The translations under genes and the position numbers were made by a program. 19,229 nt of DNA from DATCIH01 sp036507955 (lineage in GTDB: Bacteria > Bacillota > Clostridia > Clostridiales > Clostridiaceae). How positions within the stretch are numbered: position 1 is the first letter of the stretch; the number at the start of each line of letters is the position of its first letter. Under the pieces are notes generated by a model. That model was not told the DNA's origin and did not search any database. It saw only the letters and a program-made list of their open reading frames with translations. Location of the stretch: NCBI GenBank assembly GCA_036507955.1, contig DATCIH010000190.1, forward strand, positions 1-19,229, written 5' to 3'. Positions 1 to 6,282 of this stretch are shown here, piece by piece.

Positions 1-113
1 TGTATTTTTGTTTAGTAAGCGATTCAATTATAGCATGAAATTAAGGGGGTCATTGTTTTTTGCATCTAAAAAACTCTGAAACCCTTGATATATAAGGAAT
101 AAATCAAAAAAGG

Positions 114-133
114 AGTGTAAAAAATTTTACACT
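114..133. promoter_or_regulatory. Perfect 9-bp-arm palindrome upstream of the small gene at 161
   Basis: Arms AGTGTAAAA (114-122) and TTTTACACT (125-133) are exact reverse complements separated by AA. The site ends 12 bases before the Shine-Dalgarno AAGGAGG (146-152) of the next gene. This is the geometry of an operator for a dimeric regulator; a short hairpin in the leader RNA is the alternative. I cannot name the regulator and found no convincing -35/-10 pair beside it. Confidence 0.45.
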
Positions 134-160
134 ACCAAAAATCTTAAGGAGGACTTATCA

Positions 161-346
161 ATGAAGAATTGTGAAATGAAACTGAACGGTAATATACTAA
201 CTATAACGGTTGATATATCAAAGGAATTTGGAGTATCATCTTCAGGAAAAAGCATTATTATCGGCTCAACTGAAGGCAATGTTTCTATACCAGAGAAAGA
301 AGATATTAAAATCGGTCTTAATGTTTATAGAAAAGCTAATGGTTAA
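161..346 (+). CDS. Small hypothetical protein, 61 aa
   Basis: ATG start preceded by a near-ideal Shine-Dalgarno AAGGAGG (146-152), spacing 8, so translation is well supported. The product is short, with no signal peptide, membrane helix or cysteine cluster; it has one Cys (residue 4). It alternates hydrophobic and polar residues (ILTITVDIS) and has a glycine/serine-rich centre (SSSGKSIIIGSTEGN), suggesting a small beta-rich fold. It resembles small uncharacterised proteins common in clostridial genomes, but I can name no function. The palindrome 30 bases upstream suggests regulated expression. No terminator is visible after it; the next gene starts 84 bases downstream and could share its transcript. 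Confidence 0.75.
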   Translation: MKNCEMKLNGNILTITVDISKEFGVSSSGKSIIIGSTEGNVSIPEKEDIKIGLNVYRKANG

Positions 347-430
347 GTTTCTTGATACAATTGGTTGCTTTTAATTAATCTAAATTTAACGTATTCTCCG
401 TATTATTAAATTAATGAGGAGAGTGACAAC

Positions 431-625
431 ATGAATGCAGATAAAAACTATAAAGTAAGATCAGCAGCAAAGCTATGTGAGATTTATTCAAAATTAAATA
501 TTATTATTGATTTACTGATTGAAAAAGGAATAATAAATCAAGAATAAGTTAGTAAAAAGATTGTGAAAATAAATGAACAAGAATGTAAAAATTTTATTGA
601 TGATCTCTTTTTGGCTTTAGACTAG
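431..625 (+). pseudogene. Small hypothetical gene interrupted by one in-frame stop
   Basis: ATG at 431 follows GAGGAG (416-421), spacing 9. The frame runs 38 codons (MNADKNYKVRSAAKLCEIYS at the start) to TAA at 545-547, then continues without any frame change for 25 more codons to TAG at 623-625. The downstream half (ending EQECKNFIDDLFLALD) has the same helical, Lys/Ile-rich character as the first, so the simplest reading is a single protein of about 64 residues with one nonsense change (for example GAA or CAA to TAA). Alternatively the 38-residue peptide is the real product and the downstream opening is chance. Family not recognised; the predicted product is helical and soluble, with two Cys. 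Confidence 0.45.
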
Positions 626-696
626 TACTCTATGCTAAATAAATGAGAGCATAAATCGCACAATACAGAGTAAAATGGTGAGGAGCCAGTTTTTTC

Positions 697-705
697 TGTT
701 ATAAT
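697..705 (+). promoter_or_regulatory. Extended -10 promoter (TGTTATAAT)
   Basis: TATAAT at 700-705 is a perfect -10 hexamer preceded by TG one base upstream (697-698), the extended -10 form that can work without a good -35; none is visible at the right spacing. Transcription would start near 712, giving a leader of about 135 nt before the ATG at 848. Confidence 0.45.
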
Positions 706-847
706 AAAACATATGAAACAACTGAAGGTTATTCTTTCAGTCCTTTTATATATCACGATAATTTTGAGTTATGAATTGTTTTATTGGTGGATTGATGTTA
801 TAATTCATACAGATACAGATGCTAAATTTCTGATAGGAGGATGTATT

Positions 848-1210
848 ATGTTAAAAAAAATTCAGGGTTTTTATCTAAGATTCACTGACTGGTTAGGAGA
901 CAAATTAGCACACTTTCTATCAACGATGGAATGCTTTTTTTTGATTTTCTTGCTCGTAATTATTCCATTGTTTTTTCAGCATCCGACGGGGATAGCATGG
1001 GTGCAATATGGTGTAGCCGTATTTTTCCAAGGTGTTGCACTACCAGTATTAGGATATGTTGCTTGGAAAAGTGGTGAAAGAGTTGAAAAAGTTATAAAAG
1101 AAACTCATGATGTTGTATTGGAAGAATTGAAAATCATAAAAGAGGAATTGAAATTAGCAAGAGAGGAAAGAGACAGCATAAATCGTATATTAAAAGATCT
1201 GAAAAAATAG
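848..1210 (+). CDS. Two-helix membrane protein with C-terminal coiled coil, 120 aa
   Basis: The start is placed at ATG 848 because AGGAGG (835-840) lies 7 bases upstream. The frame stays open back to an ATG at 713, but that has no ribosome site. Residues 27-43 (MECFFLIFLLVIIPLFF) and 52-73 form two membrane helices. Residues about 75-120 are a charged helical segment (VIKETHDVVLEELKIIKEEL) that should form a coiled coil, probably cytoplasmic. The layout resembles small bacterial proteins related to the low-affinity iron permease family (short amphipathic N-terminus, two helices, charged tail), but the likeness is too weak for a transport claim. The 45 codons upstream encode another hydrophobic stretch and may be remains of another gene. 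Confidence 0.6.
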   Translation: MLKKIQGFYLRFTDWLGDKLAHFLSTMECFFLIFLLVIIPLFFQHPTGIAWVQYGVAVFFQGVALPVLGYVAWKSGERVEKVIKETHDVVLEELKIIKEELKLAREERDSINRILKDLKK

Positions 1211-1472
1211 CAGGAAACTGATTTTATATCTATTTTTAGCATTAGTACCTCAATCATCGATACCTTCAAGACTATTACTTGTGATAACAAAAGTTAATAA
1301 TTAATCATCCAAAAAATCTCGCTATTACTCACTGTGCCATCCAAGGTAACAATGTTCCCAGTTTAAATGATATCTCGACTTCATAGTAGGGTAATTGTTG
1401 ATGCAATGAATGTTTATTAGTTTACGGGCAAGTTGTAAAATGTAATTGACAAACTTTTTAAGTGGGGAGATT

Positions 1473-1595
1473 ATGAAGAGTAAAGATAGTATACTAATAT
1501 CTTTCAGCATAAAAATTTCAGCAAGAAGTTCTCCTACTTTTTTAAAAAGAAATGAACTAAGACATATAAGAGTACATGCAGAAGGACGTTGTTAA
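1473..1595 (+). CDS. Possible small ORF, 40 aa
   Basis: ATG 1473 is preceded by GTGGGGAG (1462-1468), an imperfect Shine-Dalgarno. A TTGACA at 1446-1451 could be a -35 box, but its best-spaced -10 (GATTAT, 1469-1474) overlaps the start codon. The peptide (beginning MKSKDSILISFSIKISARSS) is basic, Ser-rich and unrecognised. A hairpin lies 49 bases after the stop. Length and composition are compatible with chance. Confidence 0.2.
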   Translation: MKSKDSILISFSIKISARSSPTFLKRNELRHIRVHAEGRC

Positions 1596-1643
1596 CAAAA
1601 TTGAAATGGAATATTTAAAAGGTTAACTGCTGTTAACAATTAA

Positions 1644-1676
1644 AAAGGAACTGCCCTTCGGTGAGTGGTTCCCTTT
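1644..1676 (+). terminator. Terminator-like hairpin
   Basis: AAAGG (1644-1648) pairs with CCTTT (1672-1676) and, after a one-base bulge (C1671), AAC (1649-1651) pairs with GTT (1668-1670). The loop contains CTTCGG. It is followed by TCTCTATTTATCT rather than a strong T run, so termination may be weak. Confidence 0.35.
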
Positions 1677-1738
1677 CTCTATTTATCTAGATAATTTAAA
1701 ATAAAAGTAGTTTATAAATAAGGTAATAAATCCTAGAG

Positions 1739-1744
1739 TAGTAA
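1739..1744. repeat. Left target-site duplication TAGTAA of the IS1634-type element
   Basis: TAGTAA immediately precedes the left terminal repeat (CTTGAACTCCC...) and recurs at 3452-3457 directly after the right terminal repeat. Six bases fits the 5-6 bp duplications known for IS1634-type elements. Confidence 0.75.
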
Positions 1745-1796
1745 CTTGAACTCCCAGCGTTTATAACTATGTAGCCTAAAAGAATCTTGTAAAATC

Positions 1797-1829
1797 AAGC
1801 CCTAATATGTATTTTGGGCTTTACTTTTT
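1797..1829 (+). terminator. Hairpin plus T run in the IS left leader (insulator-like)
   Basis: AAGCCC (1797-1802) pairs with GGGCTT (1816-1821), followed by TAC and TTTTT (1825-1829): a small intrinsic-terminator shape before the transposase start at 1872. A second, larger pairing, TTATAACTATGT (1761-1772) with ACATAGTTATAA (1836-1847), encloses it. Such structures in other insertion sequences block transcription entering from flanking DNA; here that is inference. Confidence 0.45.
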
Positions 1830-1871
1830 GTCAAAACATAGTTATAATTGTAGGTATGTAGGAGGTGCATT

Positions 1872-3422
1872 ATGCCTTATAGAGTTAATCATGTTAATAA
1901 AAAAACCGGGATTACATATGTTTATGAAGCGGTATCCTATTGGGATAAGGAAAAGAAGAGACCTTCAAACAAACAAATTTGTGTTGGGAAATTAGATAAA
2001 GATACAGGAGCATTTATACCTTCAAAGCGCATGGATGATACGCAAGCTGCAGCAAGAGATCCAGAAGTTACAGCAGGTATTCAGATTATTGGACCGTCAC
2101 TTATACTTAATAAAATTACAATAGAGCTTGGAATAGATAAAATTCTTAAAAAGTGTACACCTGATACATATTTGCAGGTACTTACTATGGCTTACTTCTT
2201 AGTGGCTAAAGGTGATGCACTAAGTCATTGTGAGTCATGGTGCAAAGGTCATTCTAACCCTCTTGATGGCATTCTCAGTAGTCAAAGAATTAGCGAGCTG
2301 TTAAAAAAGCAATCGGAGGATGAACGCCAGTCTTTCTTCACAAAATGGTGTGAAAAAACATCTGAGAATGATTATCTTTGCTATGACATTACTTCTATTT
2401 CTTCTTATTCAGAGCTAAATGAGTATGTGAAATATGGCTATAATAGGGATGGCGAGAAATTACCTCAGATCAATCTTGCCATGCTCTTTGGGCAGAACAG
2501 CAGACTTCCAGTTTGCTATAAAAGGATGCCTGGAAGTATTAATGATGTAAGCACACTAAAGAATTTTATCAAAAGTTTAGATTATCTAAATTTAGATCAT
2601 TTGCATCTGGTTATGGATAGAGGCTTTTACAGTAAATCAAATATTGATGAACTGCTTGAATATAAGCATAAATTTACCATTGGAGTTCCTATTCAAAGGC
2701 AGTGGGTAGAAAGCATCATTGATGAATTTTATGAAGAAATTGAAATGCCAGATAACTATCGGAAAATAAATGGAGAAACTCTTTATGTAAAAACCAAGCT
2801 ATATTCCTGGGGAGAAAATAATAAAAGAACTTACCTTCATGTTTATTACAACTCCCATGCAGCAGCTAGTGCATTTGATAAGTTCACAGAAGAACTCATA
2901 GGATATAGGGAAGAATTGGAGAATGGCGAACTTATAAAAAGTCATGAAGAGTATTATCAGCGTTATTTTATAATTAAGGAAACCCCAAAGCGAGGCTGCA
3001 AAATACAATACAATAACGCTGAAATACAAAAGCATAGAAATCGCTATTCTGGTTTTTTTGCACTTTTAACAAATGCCACAAAAGATGCAATTGACACGCT
3101 TAATATTTACTGGAACAAAGATGTTGTAGAAAATAGTTTTGACGATTTAAAAAATCAATTAGATATGAAAAGGTTGCGAGTACAGAACTCACAGACAATG
3201 GATGGTAGATTATTTGTGCAGTTTATAGCATTGATATTCATAAGTGCTATCCAAGAAAAAATACATAGTAGAAAAGAACTTGAAAACTATACAGTTAGAG
3301 AATTACTAGAAGAAGTGGATACCATTTCCAAGATAACATATTCAGGCAGATATGGTTCTCTTATAAGCGAAGTAACAAAAAAACAACGAATAATTATGGA
3401 GGCTTTTTCGATAGAATTGTAA
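1872..3422 (+). CDS. IS1634-family DDE transposase, 516 aa
   Basis: Cuts and joins the ends of the surrounding element (RNase H-like DDE chemistry). ATG 1872 follows AGGAGGTG (1860-1867). The N-terminal part (YRVNHVNKKTGITYVYE, then YWDKEKKRPSNKQICVGKLD) is the typical beta-rich start of this family. The likely catalytic triad is Asp172 (CYDITSISSYSE), Asp249 (LVMDRGFYS) and Glu420 (VVENSFDDLKNQLDMKRLRV, the family's 'E..F..LK' signature). A long insertion rich in charged residues lies between Asp249 and Glu420, as usual for IS4-superfamily enzymes. Length is within the normal range and no lesion is visible. The stop codon lies inside a 15-bp-stem palindrome that is also part of the right IS end. 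Confidence 0.9.
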   Translation: MPYRVNHVNKKTGITYVYEAVSYWDKEKKRPSNKQICVGKLDKDTGAFIPSKRMDDTQAAARDPEVTAGIQIIGPSLILNKITIELGIDKILKKCTPDTYLQVLTMAYFLVAKGDALSHCESWCKGHSNPLDGILSSQRISELLKKQSEDERQSFFTKWCEKTSENDYLCYDITSISSYSELNEYVKYGYNRDGEKLPQINLAMLFGQNSRLPVCYKRMPGSINDVSTLKNFIKSLDYLNLDHLHLVMDRGFYSKSNIDELLEYKHKFTIGVPIQRQWVESIIDEFYEEIEMPDNYRKINGETLYVKTKLYSWGENNKRTYLHVYYNSHAAASAFDKFTEELIGYREELENGELIKSHEEYYQRYFIIKETPKRGCKIQYNNAEIQKHRNRYSGFFALLTNATKDAIDTLNIYWNKDVVENSFDDLKNQLDMKRLRVQNSQTMDGRLFVQFIALIFISAIQEKIHSRKELENYTVRELLEEVDTISKITYSGRYGSLISEVTKKQRIIMEAFSIEL

Positions 3423-3441
3423 CATAGTTACAATTCTATCG
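3409..3441 (+). terminator. 15-bp perfect stem spanning the transposase stop codon
   Basis: CGATAGAATTGTAAC (3409-3423) and GTTACAATTCTATCG (3427-3441) pair perfectly around the loop ATA. The TAA stop (3420-3422) lies inside the stem, and the outer arm is the inner part of the right terminal repeat. No T run follows, so it may act as transposase binding site, mRNA end stabiliser or barrier to antisense reading rather than as a classical terminator. Confidence 0.5.
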
Positions 3442-3451
3442 GGAATTCAAG

Positions 3452-3457
3452 TAGTAA
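3452..3457. repeat. Right target-site duplication TAGTAA
   Basis: Exact copy of 1739-1744, directly after the right terminal repeat ending in GGGAATTCAAG. Confidence 0.75.
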
Positions 3458-3595
3458 TTGCATAAAATAATAATATTATTATACATCTGGAAAAAAGAAG
3501 GATTAAATACATTTATGAAGAATATTGTAAGTATAAAGTTCAAGGAATTATATAATTTCTAATAAATACATATAAAAATGAGTATAAAAAGTAGC

Positions 3596-3730
3596 ATGAA
3601 AAAGAACAGAAAAAAAATACTTTCATTGATACTGACAGTAGTATTAAGTACAGCTATTACACTCGGAACTACAGTGGTTAAGGCAGATACAACGACAACA
3701 AATACTATAGGAGTTCAATATTGGTGGTAG
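3596..3730 (+). pseudogene. Signal-peptide stub of a secreted protein, truncated by fusion to a recombinase tail
   Basis: ATG 3596 (an in-frame ATG at 3578 is also possible) opens a 44-codon frame with a textbook secretory signal: a basic start (MKKNRKKIL), a hydrophobic core (SLILTVVLSTAITLG) and a likely cleavage site after VVKA, followed by DTTTTNTIGVQYWW. The stop TAG at 3728-3730 falls where sequence matching a large serine recombinase begins (3726), in a different frame. The stub is therefore the N-terminus of an exported protein whose remainder was replaced. Its type resembles the secreted leucine-rich-repeat remnant 0.8 kb downstream, but that link is a guess. No strong ribosome site is seen. 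Confidence 0.5.
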
Positions 3731-4121
3731 CCAATATGGACGAAAGGTATGGAACTCAACAGATGAAAGGCTAAGAAGGATAGTGTGGAGATGCAATAAA
3801 AAGTATGAGATAAAAGGTGAAAATGGTTGTGGAAATAGACATATAGATGATAAGGTTCTATACCATGCTTTTATTATCACCTTCAACGCCATTATTGAAA
3901 ACAATGAGCACTTCCTAGAAAAGTGGAAGTCAGAAGATAGTGATGTGTTAAAAAAGTATAAGGCAAAACAGTTTATTAAGATAATTGAAAATGCAGAAAT
4001 GATAGAAGAGTTTGATATAGATATATATTATAAGATTATTGAGAAGATTACTGTTCATCAAGATAATAAGATTATTGTAGTTCTGCTTGATGGGACTGAG
4101 ATTGAGTGTGAAATAGAATAG
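3726..4121 (+). pseudogene. C-terminal fragment of a large serine recombinase (tail copy 1)
   Basis: 132 codons in one frame, from GSQYGRKVWNSTDERLRRIV to the terminal EIECEIE. They match, without gaps and at high identity, the last 132 codons of the recombinase ending at 10529. Retained: the second half of the zinc-ribbon region (WRCNKKYEIKGENGCGNRHI, two of the four cysteines) and the C-terminal coiled coil (FLEKWKSEDSDVLKKYKAKQ). The catalytic domain, the recombinase domain and the first zinc-ribbon Cys pair are lost, so it cannot recombine DNA. An internal ATG at 3783 would give 112 residues but has no clear ribosome site. A good terminator follows 12 bases after the stop, probably the original end of the gene. 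Confidence 0.75.
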
Positions 4122-4133
4122 AAGATTTATATT

Positions 4134-4172
4134 CCGGTTAGGGTGATTAAACATCATCTTGGCCGGTTTTTT
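4134..4172 (+). terminator. Rho-independent terminator after recombinase tail copy 1
   Basis: CCGGTTAGGGTGAT (4134-4147) pairs with ATCATCTTGGCCGG (4153-4166) with several G-T pairs around a TAAAC loop. A run of six T (4167-4172) follows. Confidence 0.75.
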
Positions 4173-4443
4173 GTTTGAGAAAATTTATTTGTGAGTAAAT
4201 AATAAAAGCAGATAAATTAACTCTTTTTATCGTAAATAGTATGTAAAATGAGGAAATTAAATATAGGGCTGAAACAGTTACCGAGGGTTGCTGTGTATAT
4301 TTGAGTTAAAATGAGCAACTTGCATGTTACTACCATTTTAAATTTAATAAAAACTTTAATTCCATTTAAACTTATATTAAAATATATATTAATATATAAT
4401 ATTATGTGTTAGTATTGTGATTATAGGAAATTCAGTCTACTAT
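4173..4443. other. AT-rich spacer before the secreted protein
   Basis: No gene seen. GTTGCT (about 4288) and AGCAAC (about 4314) could form a small hairpin in the leader of the next gene. I looked for cyclic-di-GMP riboswitch consensus here and did not find it. Confidence 0.4.
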
Positions 4444-4451
4444 GGGGGGGG
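4444..4451 (+). repeat. Homopolymer of eight G at the translation start of the secreted protein
   Basis: G8 in a strongly AT-rich region, directly upstream of ATG 4455 and doubling as its ribosome-binding sequence. Such runs are prone to slipped-strand change. Confidence 0.6.
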
Positions 4452-4454
4452 TTA

Positions 4455-4808
4455 ATGAGAAACAAACAATTAAAGCATAATGTTTGTTTTATACTTACCT
4501 CTTTAATGTTAACCATGAATATTCAAGTATTTGCAAATACAGTAGCTAATGTAACCTCAGTAAGTCCAAATAAAACTGCAGATATTTTAGCAGTGTGTGG
4601 AACAGATATTCTAACTTCAATAATAGCATCAACAATTGGAACAATTATAGAAACATCAATAGATGGAAAGAAGATTGCTACTTGTGTTGTAATGGTAGAT
4701 ACAAATATAACAAGTAAATCTACTGACAGCATTTTTAAGTGTTATGTATATTCACTGATAGGTAAAAATTATTCCCAAACAATAATTTATAGTGATGTGA
4801 GAAAATAA
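4455..4808 (+). CDS. Secreted protein, 117 aa, N-terminal part of a frameshifted surface protein
   Basis: The N-terminus is a signal peptide: MRNKQLKHN, then a hydrophobic core (VCFILTSLMLTMNIQVF) and a likely cleavage site after FANT or VFA. The mature part is Thr/Ile/Ser-rich (TDILTSIIASTIGTIIETS) with two later Cys (CVVM, KCYVY). It has no recognised catalytic motif. The stop at 4806 is followed, one frame away, by leucine-rich-repeat sequence, so the ancestral protein was probably longer. The only candidate ribosome site is a run of eight G (4444-4451), three bases before the ATG. An ATG at 4442 is out of frame with eight G and would come into frame with seven, so length change in this tract could alter translation. 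Confidence 0.55.
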   Translation: MRNKQLKHNVCFILTSLMLTMNIQVFANTVANVTSVSPNKTADILAVCGTDILTSIIASTIGTIIETSIDGKKIATCVVMVDTNITSKSTDSIFKCYVYSLIGKNYSQTIIYSDVRK

Positions 4809-5014
4809 CAGACTTAAAATTAAGAGTTAATTGTAATATAGGTAATTTATGTGGTATTGAGTATTTTATAGGATTAACTAATTTAAAATGTAGTTATAAT
4901 CAACTAACAGCCATGTATTCTATTAAAAATACATGGGATACTTCAAATTATAGACCTCAGTATACAGATTCAACACACAAAACTACTACAAATAGATCAG
5001 TAATAACAATTTAA
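4802..5014 (+). pseudogene. Leucine-rich-repeat remnant, out of frame with the upstream secreted protein
   Basis: The frame one base off that of the preceding protein is open from about 4802 to TAA 5012-5014. It reads ITDLKLRVNCNIGNLCGIEY then FIGLTNLKCSYNQLTAMYSI. This is the 'GIEYLTNLxxLxCxxNQLT' pattern of clostridial secreted leucine-rich-repeat proteins, in about one and a half repeats. A Thr/Tyr-rich end (YRPQYTDSTHKTTTNRS) follows. It joins the upstream signal-peptide protein through a frameshift near 4800. Intact relatives carry many such repeats, so most of the repeat array is gone. It is unlikely to be translated. Confidence 0.5.
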
Positions 5015-5142
5015 AATTAGAACTACAAAATAGGTATTATTAATTAGGCGGGTATTTATATTAGGTGTGTATCTTTCTTTGTTTCACATCAAATATAGAA
5101 AAAGCAAGGATACTGGTACTACAATATTTGATAAAAAACAGG

Positions 5143-5253
5143 TATATCCTCAATAACCATATCTATTTCAAAATAATCGAGAAGATGATTGTTTTTGAAG
5201 GTTATAAGATTATAGTAACTTCGATTGATTGGACTGAAGTTGCAGTTGAATAG
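5143..5253 (+). pseudogene. Second, strongly decayed serine-recombinase tail (tail copy 2)
   Basis: The last 37 codons of an open frame read HIYFKIIEKMIVFEGYKIIV then TSIDWTEVAVE. They align position by position with the C-terminal end of the recombinase at 10529 (LYYKLIEKMSVYQDNKIIV, then TLLDSSEIECEIE). Identity is much lower than for tail copy 1, so this is an older remnant or a different recombinase. The frame extends upstream to ATG 5065, but residues there do not resemble a recombinase. It ends 51 bases before the PilZ gene. Confidence 0.5.
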
Positions 5254-5304
5254 GATGAAAAAGTATAAATTTTTACATAAAGGATATAAGAAAGAGGTGC
5301 TGTT

Positions 5305-5985
5305 TTGAATATTAAAGAAATAGGTAATAATTCTATAGAAAAAATAATTGGCAGTTCGATATCAGATGAAAAGGATGGGCGTTTTAGAGTTAAATTGTTT
5401 TACCCTTTGGTTTCAGACATGAAAATTGAAAGCATAAATGGTAAAAAAGCTGATGTTAATGATACTAAAGTACTAATTGATAATATTGGTCCAAGCGGTC
5501 TGAAATTTATATCTAATTTGGTATTACCTGTAAAACCGGAGATTATGTTTAATTTTGGAACTATTATACTAAATGAAACAATCTACTTATCGGGAAAGAT
5601 TGTCTGGAAGGAAGAGTCTGTAAATGGACTATACGAATATGGTATTAAATTTTTTCATAATGATGAAAAAGATCAATATCTCATAAGAGTATTTAATACC
5701 CTTCAAATTAATATGCGTAAATCACCAATAGTCAGTGGATGCAACTTTTGTACCGATGATATAACTTCATTCTTTTTAAATATGAATATAAATATGGAAA
5801 CAGATATAAATACAGATTTAATAGAAGTGAAAAACCTTATTATTAGAAACGGAAATGAGGTTATAAATAGATATAAGGAATTATTGGAAATATACAGAAA
5901 ATATAAGGGAAATGAAGAAATAGAAGGTTCCATCATCAATTTTGTGGGAAAGGTTAAACAGATTGTTAATAAATTTACCTTATAA
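5305..5985 (+). CDS. PilZ-like cyclic-di-GMP effector candidate, 226 aa
   Basis: The start is TTG 5305: GAGGTG (5294-5299) lies 5 bases upstream and no ATG fits. Residues about 25-130 look like a PilZ beta-barrel: a strand with RFRVKLFYPL (26-35), then DNIGPSGLKF (59-68), which matches the second PilZ motif (D/N)xSxxG with Gly for Ser, then GKIVWKEE and YGIKF strands typical of the fold. The first ligand motif RxxxR is not intact: DGRFRV keeps the second Arg, but Asp stands where the first Arg is expected. Binding of c-di-GMP is therefore uncertain. Residues 150-226 are mostly helical and unassigned. The protein is soluble, with no signal peptide. A GGDEF-EAL enzyme follows 297 bases downstream on the same strand, supporting a signalling role, though they may be separate transcripts. 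Confidence 0.65.
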   Translation: MNIKEIGNNSIEKIIGSSISDEKDGRFRVKLFYPLVSDMKIESINGKKADVNDTKVLIDNIGPSGLKFISNLVLPVKPEIMFNFGTIILNETIYLSGKIVWKEESVNGLYEYGIKFFHNDEKDQYLIRVFNTLQINMRKSPIVSGCNFCTDDITSFFLNMNINMETDINTDLIEVKNLIIRNGNEVINRYKELLEIYRKYKGNEEIEGSIINFVGKVKQIVNKFTL

Positions 5986-6282
5986 AATGGTTTGCTCTAA
6001 AGTAAGTAGCTATTTTCATAGTTTACTAATGTAAAGATTATCAAGACAGTATATATGATGTGATTATGAAACAATTTCTTAACTATCCCTAGAGGTTGTG
6101 TAGGAAAAATGTATATTTTGAAAAGTAGATAAGATATATGTTCAACTTTGCTCTGTGAATAATTTGTAGGGCTTTACATGTCAATGCTAAATTCTTCATA
6201 AAATTACATTGATCTCTAAATTAGAATTACTGAAAGTGGAATTTAGGTTATAAGAGTTTTGATATGATAGGGGGAATAGGTG
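5986..6282. other. Spacer between the PilZ-like and GGDEF-EAL genes
   Basis: No gene, riboswitch consensus or strong terminator seen. TATGAT at 6263-6268 resembles a -10 box but has no matching -35. AGGGGG at 6269-6274 is the ribosome site of the next gene. Confidence 0.4.

Larger units (their letters stand above)
1211..1738. other. Intergenic region, no convincing gene except a possible 40-codon frame
   Basis: AT-rich DNA with many stops in all frames. It contains the weak small frame at 1473 and the terminator-like hairpin at 1644 listed separately. No similarity to known elements was recognised. Confidence 0.5.
1745..3451 (+). mobile_element. Complete IS1634-family (IS4 superfamily) insertion sequence, 1707 bp
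   Basis: Left end CTTGAACTCCC (1745-1755) matches the reverse complement of the right end, CTTGAATTCCC (3451 back to 3441). The match resumes further in: TTATAACTATGT (1761-1772) against TTGTAACTATGT on the reverse strand at the right. TAGTAA duplications flank both ends. One transposase gene of 516 codons fills the element. Each end carries a potential hairpin: in the left leader, and across the transposase stop codon on the right. Ends, duplication and gene are all intact, so this is a recent and possibly active insertion. It lies in an otherwise gene-poor region. Confidence 0.85.

Noticed and set aside
713..847. Upstream extension of the membrane protein to ATG 713 (165 aa)
   Set aside because: No ribosome site before 713, whereas AGGAGG sits 7 bases before ATG 848. 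The extension is hydrophobic and open but more likely untranslated or an old remnant.
3783..4121. Independent 112-aa gene starting at ATG 3783
   Set aside because: It aligns gap-free with the recombinase C-terminus starting further upstream (3726) and lacks a ribosome site; treated as part of the fragment.
4173..6282. Cyclic-di-GMP riboswitch ahead of the secreted protein or the signalling genes
   Set aside because: Neither class I nor class II consensus segments could be found in the leaders at 4173-4454, 5254-5304 or 5986-6282.
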